From a virus: 64,000 nt of DNA. Each line of letters opens with the position of its first letter. Position 1 is the stretch's first letter. Shown here piece by piece: positions 47,418-54,762 of the stretch. Below the pieces are notes generated by a model. The model saw only the letters and a list, made by a program, of their open reading frames with translations. It was not told the DNA's origin and made no database searches. Where the stretch lies: positions 24,763 through 88,762 of IMG/VR virus record IMGVR_UViG_3300019889_000007; one strand, written 5' to 3'. A program made the position numbers and the translations under genes.

Positions 47418-49040
47418 CTACGCTTGAGTTGAGTAGGTGACCCGCGCGGTCATGCCAGTCGGATCGGATGGGTCGGCGTCGACTTCGGCGGTCATCCCGC
47501 CCGGTGTGCTGGTGCCCCAGGTCGCCAACGCGGTCATCCCGGTCGGGTCGGCGGGGTCTGCGGTGACCGTCAAGGTCAGCTCCCCGGCGCCGCCGCCGAT
47601 GACGGCGTCCGTGGTGGCCATGGCCAGCGGGTTCTGCACCGACCGGACGGTGATCTCGTAGGTGCCGTTGGCCGCGTAGGTGTGGGAAACGGTGCCGCCG
47701 TCAGTGGTCGGCCCGGACGAAGAAGTGCCGTCACCCCAGTCGACAGTGGTCAGGCCGTTGCCGTGGTTGTCGACGGTCAACACGACGTCCATACCGGTGA
47801 CGACTGCGGCGATGATCGGGTTTTCCTGCGTCGGCAGGATGACGGTCTCGGTGTCGTAGTAGACCGGCTGTTCGACGCGGGTGGCCTTGATCTGGTAGAC
47901 CCCGGCGCTGGCGTAGCAGTGCTGCATCTCCAGTGGAGTGGCGCCGTCTGCGGTGGCCAGGCTCGGTGGTGTCCCGTCACCCCAGTCGACGCTGACGCGT
48001 CCATCGGAGTGCGGCGGCATGACGATCGTGGCGTTGACGCACATGTTGTTGGTGGCGTCACCGGCGACGGTCAGCTGCGGGTTGTCGTCGGGCAGCGGAA
48101 TGATGACGTCGCGGCAGACCGAGATGACCGGGGTCTGCTTGTCGGCGACACAGATGGAGTAGGTGCCGTCGACGGTGTAGCAGTGGGTGGCGACCGAGCA
48201 GTCCGGGAACTCCTCGGGTGCCGATCCGTCGCCCCAGTTGACGGTGACCGGGCCGTAACCGTGGTTGTCGATGATGACGCGGACACAGTTGCCGGTGTCG
48301 TTCGACGGATCGCGGTCGATGATGAGGCTGGCCGGTTCTGGGATGGGGCGCGGCAGGTTGACACAGCCACCGGTCACCGCTGGCGGCTGAACGTTGGTGG
48401 TGATGTCCAGAAGCTGCGAGTTGTCGTTCATCGGGTCGCGCAGCACGCTGGGCAAACCATTGACGATGTCTACAAGGTACGGTCCCTTGCGCCATCCGAC
48501 GGGGGCCGTGGTCGTACCGTTGAAAGTGAAAGTGGTCGCGTCGTTGGCGATGATGATTTCGCCCGGCACCGCACCGACCAGGCGCGGCGTCAGCAGGTAC
48601 CGGAATCCGCCCTGCGCGCCAGGCCCGCACTGAACACTGGAAGATCCGGCCGAACCGGTGTTCCCCCAGACCTCAAGGGCGAATCCGGTGTCACAGACCA
48701 GGGACCCGACGACCTGGAAACCCTTGATGTTGCCGAAGTCGTCGTAGTACGGAATCCATGATGGATACATCATCAGGATGATGCAGGGGTCCACGGCGCA
48801 GAACTGAATCGCGACGGTCCAGTTCGTGATCGACGCGCACGGCGCCGGGGCGCTGATGCACTGCTCACCGGCGAAGTTCAGGACACTGATGCCCTCACCT
48901 TCTTCGGTGTTCGGCGTATAGGTGACCTGAATGAGCCCCTTGGTCACCGCCATGGAACCCGGCCCGTAGACGGGCCTTCCCAGTGCGTCGAGCTTGGTGA
49001 AACGCGCAACGCGTCCGCGTACAATGGAGCTTTCAGCCAT
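47418..49040 (-). CDS. Major tail protein with C-terminal PKD-like repeats
   Basis: 540 residues. The first ~230 match actinophage major tail proteins (SIVRGRVARFTKLDALGRPVYGP, FIQVTYTP, EEGEGISVLNFAGEQC, WTVAIQFCAVDPCI, FALEVWG, RYLLTPRLVG, GWRKGPY). The rest holds three PKD-type repeats: VTVNWGDGS, VSVDWGDGT and TTVDWGDGT, each followed by an H-Y/S-x-x-x-G-Y motif, which suggests glycan-binding outgrowths on the tail tube. It lies upstream of the connectors, earlier than the usual order. Confidence 0.85.
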   Translation of the reverse strand: MAESSIVRGRVARFTKLDALGRPVYGPGSMAVTKGLIQVTYTPNTEEGEGISVLNFAGEQCISAPAPCASITNWTVAIQFCAVDPCIILMMYPSWIPYYDDFGNIKGFQVVGSLVCDTGFALEVWGNTGSAGSSSVQCGPGAQGGFRYLLTPRLVGAVPGEIIIANDATTFTFNGTTTAPVGWRKGPYLVDIVNGLPSVLRDPMNDNSQLLDITTNVQPPAVTGGCVNLPRPIPEPASLIIDRDPSNDTGNCVRVIIDNHGYGPVTVNWGDGSAPEEFPDCSVATHCYTVDGTYSICVADKQTPVISVCRDVIIPLPDDNPQLTVAGDATNNMCVNATIVMPPHSDGRVSVDWGDGTPPSLATADGATPLEMQHCYASAGVYQIKATRVEQPVYYDTETVILPTQENPIIAAVVTGMDVVLTVDNHGNGLTTVDWGDGTSSSGPTTDGGTVSHTYAANGTYEITVRSVQNPLAMATTDAVIGGGAGELTLTVTADPADPTGMTALATWGTSTPGGMTAEVDADPSDPTGMTARVTYSTQA

Positions 49041-49461
49041 TGCTCTCCCCCTCGTTACGCGCCCGCGTCTTGCGCGCGGCGGTGATCTTCTTCTTGGTCT
49101 TGCGGCGCGACTGCTCGGTATCGATGTCGCGCTCCGGTTCCGGTGCGGCGACGACCTCTACCGGCGGCGGCGGCCGGACAGGCGCGACCACCACTGGTGG
49201 CGGAGGCGGAGGCAGCACCGGTTCAGGCACCGGTTCTGGTTCGGGTACCGGCGGGGGAGGCACCAGCACCAAAGTCGGATCGGATTCATGCAGCGCCAAC
49301 GCCACCGGACGAGGCATCACCACAACCCGGTGCACGTCGGTGCGCGACAGCACCGGCACGAAATTGCCGACCTTCAACGCCTGAGCCTGCGCCGAAGCAC
49401 GCTCCAGCACATCGGGCAGCGACACGGTCGCCGGAACGTAGACACTGGTCAGATCGGTCAT
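49033..49461 (-). CDS. Proline-rich small structural protein
   Basis: 142 residues. N-terminal TDLTSVYVPATVSLPDVLERASAQAQALK and HRVVVMPRPVALALHES, then a Pro-rich middle (PPPPVPEPEPVPEPV) and a basic tail (RRKTKKKITAARKTRARN). It overlaps neighbours by 4 and 8 bases. No function; probably a virion or connector accessory protein. Confidence 0.6.
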   Translation of the reverse strand: MTDLTSVYVPATVSLPDVLERASAQAQALKVGNFVPVLSRTDVHRVVVMPRPVALALHESDPTLVLVPPPPVPEPEPVPEPVLPPPPPPVVVAPVRPPPPVEVVAAPEPERDIDTEQSRRKTKKKITAARKTRARNEGESNG

Positions 49462-50909
49462 GGGGCCACCACCGGAGTCACATGCACCACGCCGGGGATC
49501 GGACAGTCGTCCAGGATCACCACGACCTGCTCGGCCAACGCGAACCGGTTGTTGCGTTCCTTATCGACGGTCTCGACGACTTCGATGCCGGTCCGGATGA
49601 TCGAAATCGACCCGGTCACGAACATCCAGAAGTCGCCGCCTGCGGCAGCCGCATCGGAGCCTTCGCGCGGGTACCCGTGGCCGACGACCACCGGTGTTCC
49701 GCGCCAGGTCCGTAGCCGCTCATCACCGGTGGCGGTGTCGTCGAGCAGTCCGGCGTTGGACAGGTACGCCACACCCCACGCAGAGGTGTGGATGACACCC
49801 ATGCCGTTGTAGACCGAAGCGATGTACTGCTCCAGCTCGGCAAGGGCACGGGTCGGGTCCACGGCGTTCCCGGCGGCAAGGGCCTGGCCGCGCGTGATCA
49901 GCGATTCCCAGTAGTACCGTTCGATGGTTTTGGCGGCTGAAATCTCCAGCGCGTTACGGGCGGCTCGCGAGGCGTTCTTGAACGCCATCGTCTGGCAGAT
50001 GACCTCGGCGTAGATCGTGAACGGATCGGCCGTCAGCGTCTGCCATGGAGCACTGTGGATGTCCTTGACAGGGCATGTCGCCTGCACGAACGTCGCGGTA
50101 CCGGTGTTGTCGTCACCGATGTACAGCCAACCCGACACAAACGACCACGACGCGACATCCCGGATGCCGATCCGATAGATCCCCGGCGCCAAGTTATTAA
50201 CCAGCGTCGACGCCGCCGCGCCCGTGGTCAACACGGCACGGGTCGACCCGATGTAGATCAGCAGTTGCCGCGCATCGGGTGCCGTCGTGGTCGCGGCGGC
50301 CGTGACCGTCGCGCCCCCGCCGGTCGCCGCAGGAGCGGCCGTCAGGACCGTGGAGATGGAGAAGCAGCCCTCGGGGATGCCCTGCTCGGGCACCGCGATG
50401 ACCACCGGAGCCGACGGCGCGGTCAAGATGCCGTCGACGCCCTGCGCCACCCTCACCGTGACCGAGGTCCCGGTCAACAGGTCGGTGATGGTGGCCGTGG
50501 CCACCAACGGCTCAGGAACACCGTCGGCGGCGGTGGCCGCCGCCGCCCCCGTAGAGGCGACGGCGGTAAACGAATCTGTCTGGGTTTCCACCCGCACCTG
50601 CACCTGACGGACAGGCCCGCCATCGACAGTCGGAGTGAAATCCAGGCCGTAGGTGAACGGTTCGGCGGCTCCTTCACGGGTGCCGGTCAACGTGACCGAC
50701 AGGGTCCGCGTGATCGTCACCGCATCGGGAGTCCCAGAACCAGTGCACCACTCTCCCCACACCTTCGCCTCGTGACAGGCGAACGTGTCGTACTCGACGC
50801 CGGTGCGCCAGTACGGAGTCGACTGGGTCTGCTCCTGAGCCACGTCGAGTAGCCCGTACAGCGGCGTGTTCAGCGCTGGCGGGTCTACGCGGGTACGGAT
50901 CAAAGCCAC
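49458..50909 (-). CDS. HK97-fold-like virion protein with Ig-type insertions
   Basis: 483 residues from GTG. The C-terminal ~200 residues (RYYWESLITRGQALAAGNAVD, QYIASVYNGMGVIHTSAWG, RGTPVVVGHGYP, VDKERNNRFALAEQVVVILDDC) have the order of the HK97 capsid C-terminus: a helix with a GVIH strand, TPVVVG, then a ...R-x-x-F-x-AEQ-V segment. The first ~250 residues are beta-rich and Ala/Thr-rich, with Ig-like strands. Next to the MCP; may be a second capsid/vertex or head-decoration protein. Tentative. Confidence 0.45.
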   Translation of the reverse strand: MALIRTRVDPPALNTPLYGLLDVAQEQTQSTPYWRTGVEYDTFACHEAKVWGEWCTGSGTPDAVTITRTLSVTLTGTREGAAEPFTYGLDFTPTVDGGPVRQVQVRVETQTDSFTAVASTGAAAATAADGVPEPLVATATITDLLTGTSVTVRVAQGVDGILTAPSAPVVIAVPEQGIPEGCFSISTVLTAAPAATGGGATVTAAATTTAPDARQLLIYIGSTRAVLTTGAAASTLVNNLAPGIYRIGIRDVASWSFVSGWLYIGDDNTGTATFVQATCPVKDIHSAPWQTLTADPFTIYAEVICQTMAFKNASRAARNALEISAAKTIERYYWESLITRGQALAAGNAVDPTRALAELEQYIASVYNGMGVIHTSAWGVAYLSNAGLLDDTATGDERLRTWRGTPVVVGHGYPREGSDAAAAGGDFWMFVTGSISIIRTGIEVVETVDKERNNRFALAEQVVVILDDCPIPGVVHVTPVVAP

Positions 50910-50919
50910 GGTGAGGTCC

Positions 50920-52866
50920 TTACGGAGTAACCGGGGCGCACTGGGTGCGCTGGTCGGTTCCGGACAGACCGTTCGGGCAGAGGTTCAGTGTCAGGAGCAT
51001 CGACCGGCCACAGCGTGTGCAGACAGCGAAACCCTCCTCTGTGAACAGTCGAGTGTAGACGTTTCGCTCCAGGCCGACGGAGTCGTAGACCCCGGCCAGC
51101 GTGATGACGTCCTGCTGGAGACCGAAGAACGTGCCCGGCTCGTACAACAGGATCTGCACCTGAGTCGGCCACTGCGACGGCACCGATCCGCCGAAGGACG
51201 TGTCGTCCTGGTCGGCCATCGCGTCCTGCCAGTCGTAAACGTACTGAATGGACACTCCGCGATCCCTGAACCAACGGTCGAGCGCGGCATCAGCACCCGC
51301 ACCCCACCGATCGTCGATCCCGAGCTTCTTGGAGATATCGGCCCGCAGGATGCCTCGCAGCCAGTACGGCGCGATGGCCTCCAGAGTCGCCGAACGAGAC
51401 AGACGACCGGAGTACCGGAAAAACTCCACCTGGAGTTCCAGCACGGACAGGACAGTCTCGAAAGCACCGGGACCATGTGGGTCGAAAATCGACGCTTCCT
51501 GCGGGAACGCCGGTGCCGGAACGGTCAGCGAATAGGTCGCCAGCGCCGCCATCCGACGGATGCGTTCAGCATTCATCTTGTGGGCGTGGGCGAGCATCGC
51601 CAGCTCGACGAACTCTTCGACCTTTTCAGGCCAACCACGCTCAGTGAGGATGGGCTGACGCAAACAGATGCCCGAGATGTCCATGCGACATTCGTCGAGG
51701 TCAGCAGGGCACGGCACGTCATAGCACGGCTTCAAGACACCGGCGATGGCATCCACTTCGGTCTGAATGAAACCGACGTTCTGCCAGATCGCCGCGAAGT
51801 CAGGCTTACCGGAGTACTTGATGCCGCCCCGGCTGGCCGTGATCGTCGGAAGGTCGACCATGCCGTCATTACTGACAGTAATTGGGCATGTGTCGTAGAG
51901 GAATTCTGATGGCGCACACCAGCCTCCAGCTGCGATAAGACCCTTATCGCCCCCCGGCAGATTCCGGACATTGGTGACGGCGTCGACCTTGACGTGGTCA
52001 CCGTCACCCGAATAGAACAGGTGGTCCGGTGCTTCACGTCGGATCGATGCCAGCTGCTGCTGGATACCAGGCGCCTGCGAACGCGACACCATGGTCATAC
52101 CGGCCAGGACCGCTTCGGACACCTGCTTCATGTCGGAAAGCTCTTGGCCAGCCCGGTAACCCGGAAGGTCACCCGATGCCACGATGGAGTACTTGATCCG
52201 GCGCGGATCGGAAGAGGATTCGGCGGTGGGTGCGGGCACGACGTTGGCCAGCGGCACTGTCTCGCGGCGGCCGTCAGCGGTCACCGGCGAGTTGGCCGCA
52301 GCAGGTACAGGCTCCAACTCAACATCAACTTTCTGCTCGGCGACCACAGCAGGTGCCACGGGCGCGGTATCGGTGGCGGCAGGAGCGGGCGCCGTATCGA
52401 CGGCCGGTTCCTGTGCTTGCGGCGCGGCCTCGGTGACGGCCTGTGCCGTCTGAGGTGCGGGCGTTTGTACGGCGGCCGAGGCGTCGGCCAGTTTTTGAGT
52501 GGCGGCCTTGGCGCGCTCGGTGCGTGCGGGTACCTCTTCGACGACCGCCGAGGAGGCGGCTACCGGCTCGGCTGCGGCTTCTGCGATGTCCATCTCGACG
52601 GCGTCTTCGGCATCGCCGCTGTCTTGCTCGTCGATTCGCTCGGACACGATGGCGATCAGCTGGGCGACGATCTCGGCTTCAGCGATCTGCTCGTCGGTCA
52701 TGTCCTCCGGCGCGATCGTGGTCAGATCGGCAGCGCGATTGGACAGTTCTTCTTGGATGGCGGCCAGGTCTACATCAGGACCGGACAGCAGCTCATCGAT
52801 CTTGGTGGCCAGCTGCTCTGGATCACTGATCTCAGCCAGAGCGGCGAGGATGTCTGCCAGAGTCAT
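50920..52866 (-). CDS. Scaffold/major capsid fusion protein
   Basis: 648 residues. Residues 1-~230 are acidic, Ala/Pro/Glu-rich (SDPEQLATKIDELL and a low-complexity stretch), the scaffold-like delta domain. Residues ~240-640 are the capsid shell with motifs of actinophage MCPs: GDKGLIAAGGWCAPSEFLYDTCP, TASRGGIKYS, FPQEASIFDPHGP, WPTQVQILLYEPGTFFGL, DSVGLERNVYTRLFTEEGFAVC. The protease upstream would remove the delta part. Confidence 0.88.
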   Translation of the reverse strand: MTLADILAALAEISDPEQLATKIDELLSGPDVDLAAIQEELSNRAADLTTIAPEDMTDEQIAEAEIVAQLIAIVSERIDEQDSGDAEDAVEMDIAEAAAEPVAASSAVVEEVPARTERAKAATQKLADASAAVQTPAPQTAQAVTEAAPQAQEPAVDTAPAPAATDTAPVAPAVVAEQKVDVELEPVPAAANSPVTADGRRETVPLANVVPAPTAESSSDPRRIKYSIVASGDLPGYRAGQELSDMKQVSEAVLAGMTMVSRSQAPGIQQQLASIRREAPDHLFYSGDGDHVKVDAVTNVRNLPGGDKGLIAAGGWCAPSEFLYDTCPITVSNDGMVDLPTITASRGGIKYSGKPDFAAIWQNVGFIQTEVDAIAGVLKPCYDVPCPADLDECRMDISGICLRQPILTERGWPEKVEEFVELAMLAHAHKMNAERIRRMAALATYSLTVPAPAFPQEASIFDPHGPGAFETVLSVLELQVEFFRYSGRLSRSATLEAIAPYWLRGILRADISKKLGIDDRWGAGADAALDRWFRDRGVSIQYVYDWQDAMADQDDTSFGGSVPSQWPTQVQILLYEPGTFFGLQQDVITLAGVYDSVGLERNVYTRLFTEEGFAVCTRCGRSMLLTLNLCPNGLSGTDQRTQCAPVTP

Positions 52867-52989
52867 GTGGCTTCCCCCGTAAGTGACTTGCGTCTGTGAG
52901 TGGGCACGGTGTGTCGACCCCGCACTCGGCCCTCTAGCCAGACAGTCACGGTGCGAGGAATGCAGTCACCCACGGCACCACATAACTCG

Positions 52990-53002
52990 CAAATCGGACA
53001 TT
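52990..53002 (-). promoter_or_regulatory. Motif copy upstream of MCP
   Basis: AATGTCCGATTTG on the minus strand, 124 bases before the MCP start, oriented with the MCP operon. TTATGT 16 bases beyond could be a -10. Confidence 0.5.
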
Positions 53003-53009
53003 ACCACAT

Positions 53010-53095
53010 GAAGTGCGCACTTCAGACAAATGAACAGACAAATCGGGATAAATCAGCCGGGAACAACGCCACAAGTTCACATGTATACTTGTGGC
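53010..53095 (+). promoter_or_regulatory. Palindromic operator/promoter of the RHH-MazF gene
   Basis: A -10 TATACT at 53084-53089 is 6 bases before the ATG at 53096, so the transcript would be leaderless. GCCACAAGT (53068-53076) and ACTTGTGGC (53087-53095) form a 9-bp inverted repeat across this -10, and GAAGTGCGCACTTC is a 14-bp palindrome at 53010-53023. Expected antitoxin autoregulation sites; inference. Confidence 0.6.
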
Positions 53096-53608
53096 ATGTC
53101 CAAGAATGTTCGCCTAGACGAATCCATCTACGACCGAGTCATGACCATTCAGCGACCCGGCGAGTCCATATCCGACACCCTCGAACGAATCCTGAACGAC
53201 TACCGACCATTCGGAGAAAACATGACCACCAAACTGCGCCAGGGCGACGTTCTGAAGTTCTGCCCCACCGCCGTGGATGAGACAACCCCCGACACCGCAT
53301 ACGACCAACTCGGTGTCCTGATCTCCAACGAGATGCTGCACAGCATCGGCACCTTCATCGTGTGCCAACTGACGCGATCAGAAACCAAATACAACGAGCT
53401 CTACGAAGATCTGGATTCCAGCCAGCAGAAGTACAGCCACGGCGTCATCCGCTATATCGCCAACATCGACGACGTCGATTACGACGCAGTCGCCTACCTA
53501 GTGCATTCCATTGTCGACGACCAAATCGAGTCGGACATCGGATTCCAAATCGATGCCCAAGACATCGACACCCTCGGTAATGCCCTGACCATGGCTATCG
53601 GCAAGTAA
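53096..53608 (+). CDS. Ribbon-helix-helix antitoxin fused to a MazF/PemK-like toxin
   Basis: 170 residues. Residues 1-42 (NVRLDESIYDRVMTIQRPGESISDTLERIL) match VapB/RHH antitoxin heads. Residues ~46-170 read as a MazF/PemK fold: RQGDVLKF strand, LGVLISNEMLHSIGTFIVCQLT (the conserved V-x-S-N core and the following strand), then a long helix with a SIVDDQIESDIGF strand and DIDTLGNALTMAIG helix. An internal ATG at 53222 (residue 43) has its own GGAGAAAAC site, so a free toxin could also be made. Would act as an RNA endonuclease with tight self-inhibition. Confidence 0.6.
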   Translation: MSKNVRLDESIYDRVMTIQRPGESISDTLERILNDYRPFGENMTTKLRQGDVLKFCPTAVDETTPDTAYDQLGVLISNEMLHSIGTFIVCQLTRSETKYNELYEDLDSSQQKYSHGVIRYIANIDDVDYDAVAYLVHSIVDDQIESDIGFQIDAQDIDTLGNALTMAIGK

Positions 53609-53723
53609 CAGACAGACCGGGCCACCATCGTCTACAACCAGGCGAGTGGCCGCCACAAACTGCCAGGCTCCTCTGGCGTACAAAAAGTTCGAGCCGCGTC
53701 TACCGAAGACGCGAAACGAACAT

Positions 53724-53762
53724 CGGGCCGCCCGGCTTTCGTAGGGTCAGCGGGGCGGCCCG
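53724..53762 (+). terminator. GC-rich hairpin terminator
   Basis: CGGGCCGCCC and GGGGCGGCCCG pair with a ~17-base loop after the RHH-MazF gene. No T run. Confidence 0.6.
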
Positions 53763-53817
53763 TTCACGTCTGGAATGGCATCCTTGAAACTCATCCACCT
53801 CAAGGAGAAACGTCGGC

Positions 53818-53958
53818 ATGAAAACTGCGACCACCGATGACGGGAACTCGCATCTGTCGTGGGTCAGGACCATCCCGATGTTCCTGGCACTGGCCCTGGC
53901 CAGTCTCCAGATTGTCAGTTTCGTACTGGCCTGCTTGTTCACGTTGGTGCGGCACTGA
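53818..53958 (+). CDS. 46-residue membrane protein
   Basis: An AAGGAG site lies 11 bases before the ATG. The N-terminus (MKTATTDDGN) and WVRT block are almost the same as those of the next gene, so they are paralogs. One TM helix (FLALALASLQIVSFVLACLFTL). Confidence 0.55.
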   Translation: MKTATTDDGNSHLSWVRTIPMFLALALASLQIVSFVLACLFTLVRH

Positions 53959-54006
53959 CATCGATACCCCTGCGATATCCATCTACCTGAAGGAGAAACA
54001 ACGACC

Positions 54007-54228
54007 ATGAAAACCACGACAACCGACAACAAGGATCTGTGCCCGCCGTGGGTCAGGACCGTCCAAGTGGTGTTGTCACTGGCCCTAGGCGGTGTCCAGT
54101 CGGCAAACTTCTTGAACAGCGATGGCTACGATCAAGAGCTTGGCATGTTCGTCTGCCTCAACGCCGCCCTGGTACTGGCGGCACCCGCCGTCATCAACTT
54201 CCTGAAGGTCCTACGGCGTACCGACTAA
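54007..54228 (+). CDS. Small two-TM membrane protein (paralog)
   Basis: 73 residues. MKTTTTDNK...WVRTVQVVLSLALGG shares the start with the 53818 gene; even the leader (GAAGGAGAAACAACGACC) is similar. Two TM segments (~14-30 and ~48-62). Tandem duplication with divergence. Confidence 0.55.
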   Translation: MKTTTTDNKDLCPPWVRTVQVVLSLALGGVQSANFLNSDGYDQELGMFVCLNAALVLAAPAVINFLKVLRRTD

Positions 54229-54229
54229 C

Positions 54230-54457
54230 GTGGCCGACTTCGAACCCAAGCCAGCTAGGCGGGTACCGTGCCCGTTCTGGGTCTTGGTCACCGTCGGTGT
54301 CACACAGGTCGTCCTGGCCATCGGCCAGTCGATTCTCTTGCTCACCGAGTTCGGATACAAGTCGAATATCAAGTACGTGATCATCGCGATCATGCTGACA
54401 CTGTGCACGGTCATCCCGTTGACCAGTAAATGGTTGAACAGGAAACCCCGCCGGTAA
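54230..54457 (+). CDS. Small membrane protein
   Basis: 75 residues from GTG one base after the previous stop. Two TM segments (VLVTVGVTQVVLAIGQSILLL and IIAIMLTLCTVIPLT) with a basic C-terminus. Likely part of the same membrane cassette. Confidence 0.55.
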   Translation: MADFEPKPARRVPCPFWVLVTVGVTQVVLAIGQSILLLTEFGYKSNIKYVIIAIMLTLCTVIPLTSKWLNRKPRR

Positions 54458-54469
54458 CCACAAAGACCT

Positions 54470-54558
54470 GTGTTCCAGCTCCTGTCTGGGGAGCTGGAAC
54501 ACGGTCTAAAATGTTGATGGTGGTCCCACCGGTGTTGCTTAACGGTGGGACCACCATC
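54470..54558. terminator. Two consecutive hairpins, convergent terminators
   Basis: GTGTTCCAGCTCC/GGAGCTGGAACAC (54470-54502) and GATGGTGGTCCCACC/GGTGGGACCACCATC (54516-54558), both perfect or nearly so. They isolate the + cassette from the minus late operon. Confidence 0.8.
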
Positions 54559-54565
54559 TTCGTCT

Positions 54566-54748
54566 CTACGCACGGGAACCGGGCGTCACCAGTTTGATCT
54601 CGCCACCATGCGCGGCCTGATGCCGTTTCGCATCCGCCTCGGTGGAATACGACACGGTGAACCCGTTCGACACCACTTGGTACCGCAACCGGCCACCCGG
54701 CGTCCAGTTACTCCCCACACCTTGACTACTCGCATTACAACCGCACAT
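54566..54748 (-). CDS. Small GCN-type Cys protein
   Basis: 60 residues; ATG at 54748 with AGGGGGG upstream. Starts MCGCN, and YQVV...GFTVSY-STEADAKRHQAAHGGEI follows the pattern of small actinophage proteins of the type GCNC... F.. V..... GG. Function unknown; in the head operon, between protease and MCP. Confidence 0.6.
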   Translation of the reverse strand: MCGCNASSQGVGSNWTPGGRLRYQVVSNGFTVSYSTEADAKRHQAAHGGEIKLVTPGSRA

Positions 54749-54762
54749 TCGTCCCCCCTGTT

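Noticed and set aside
47682-48761. 359-residue + strand frame opposite the major tail protein
   Set aside because: Gly/Val/Arg-rich with no motifs; the minus frame has tail and PKD motifs.
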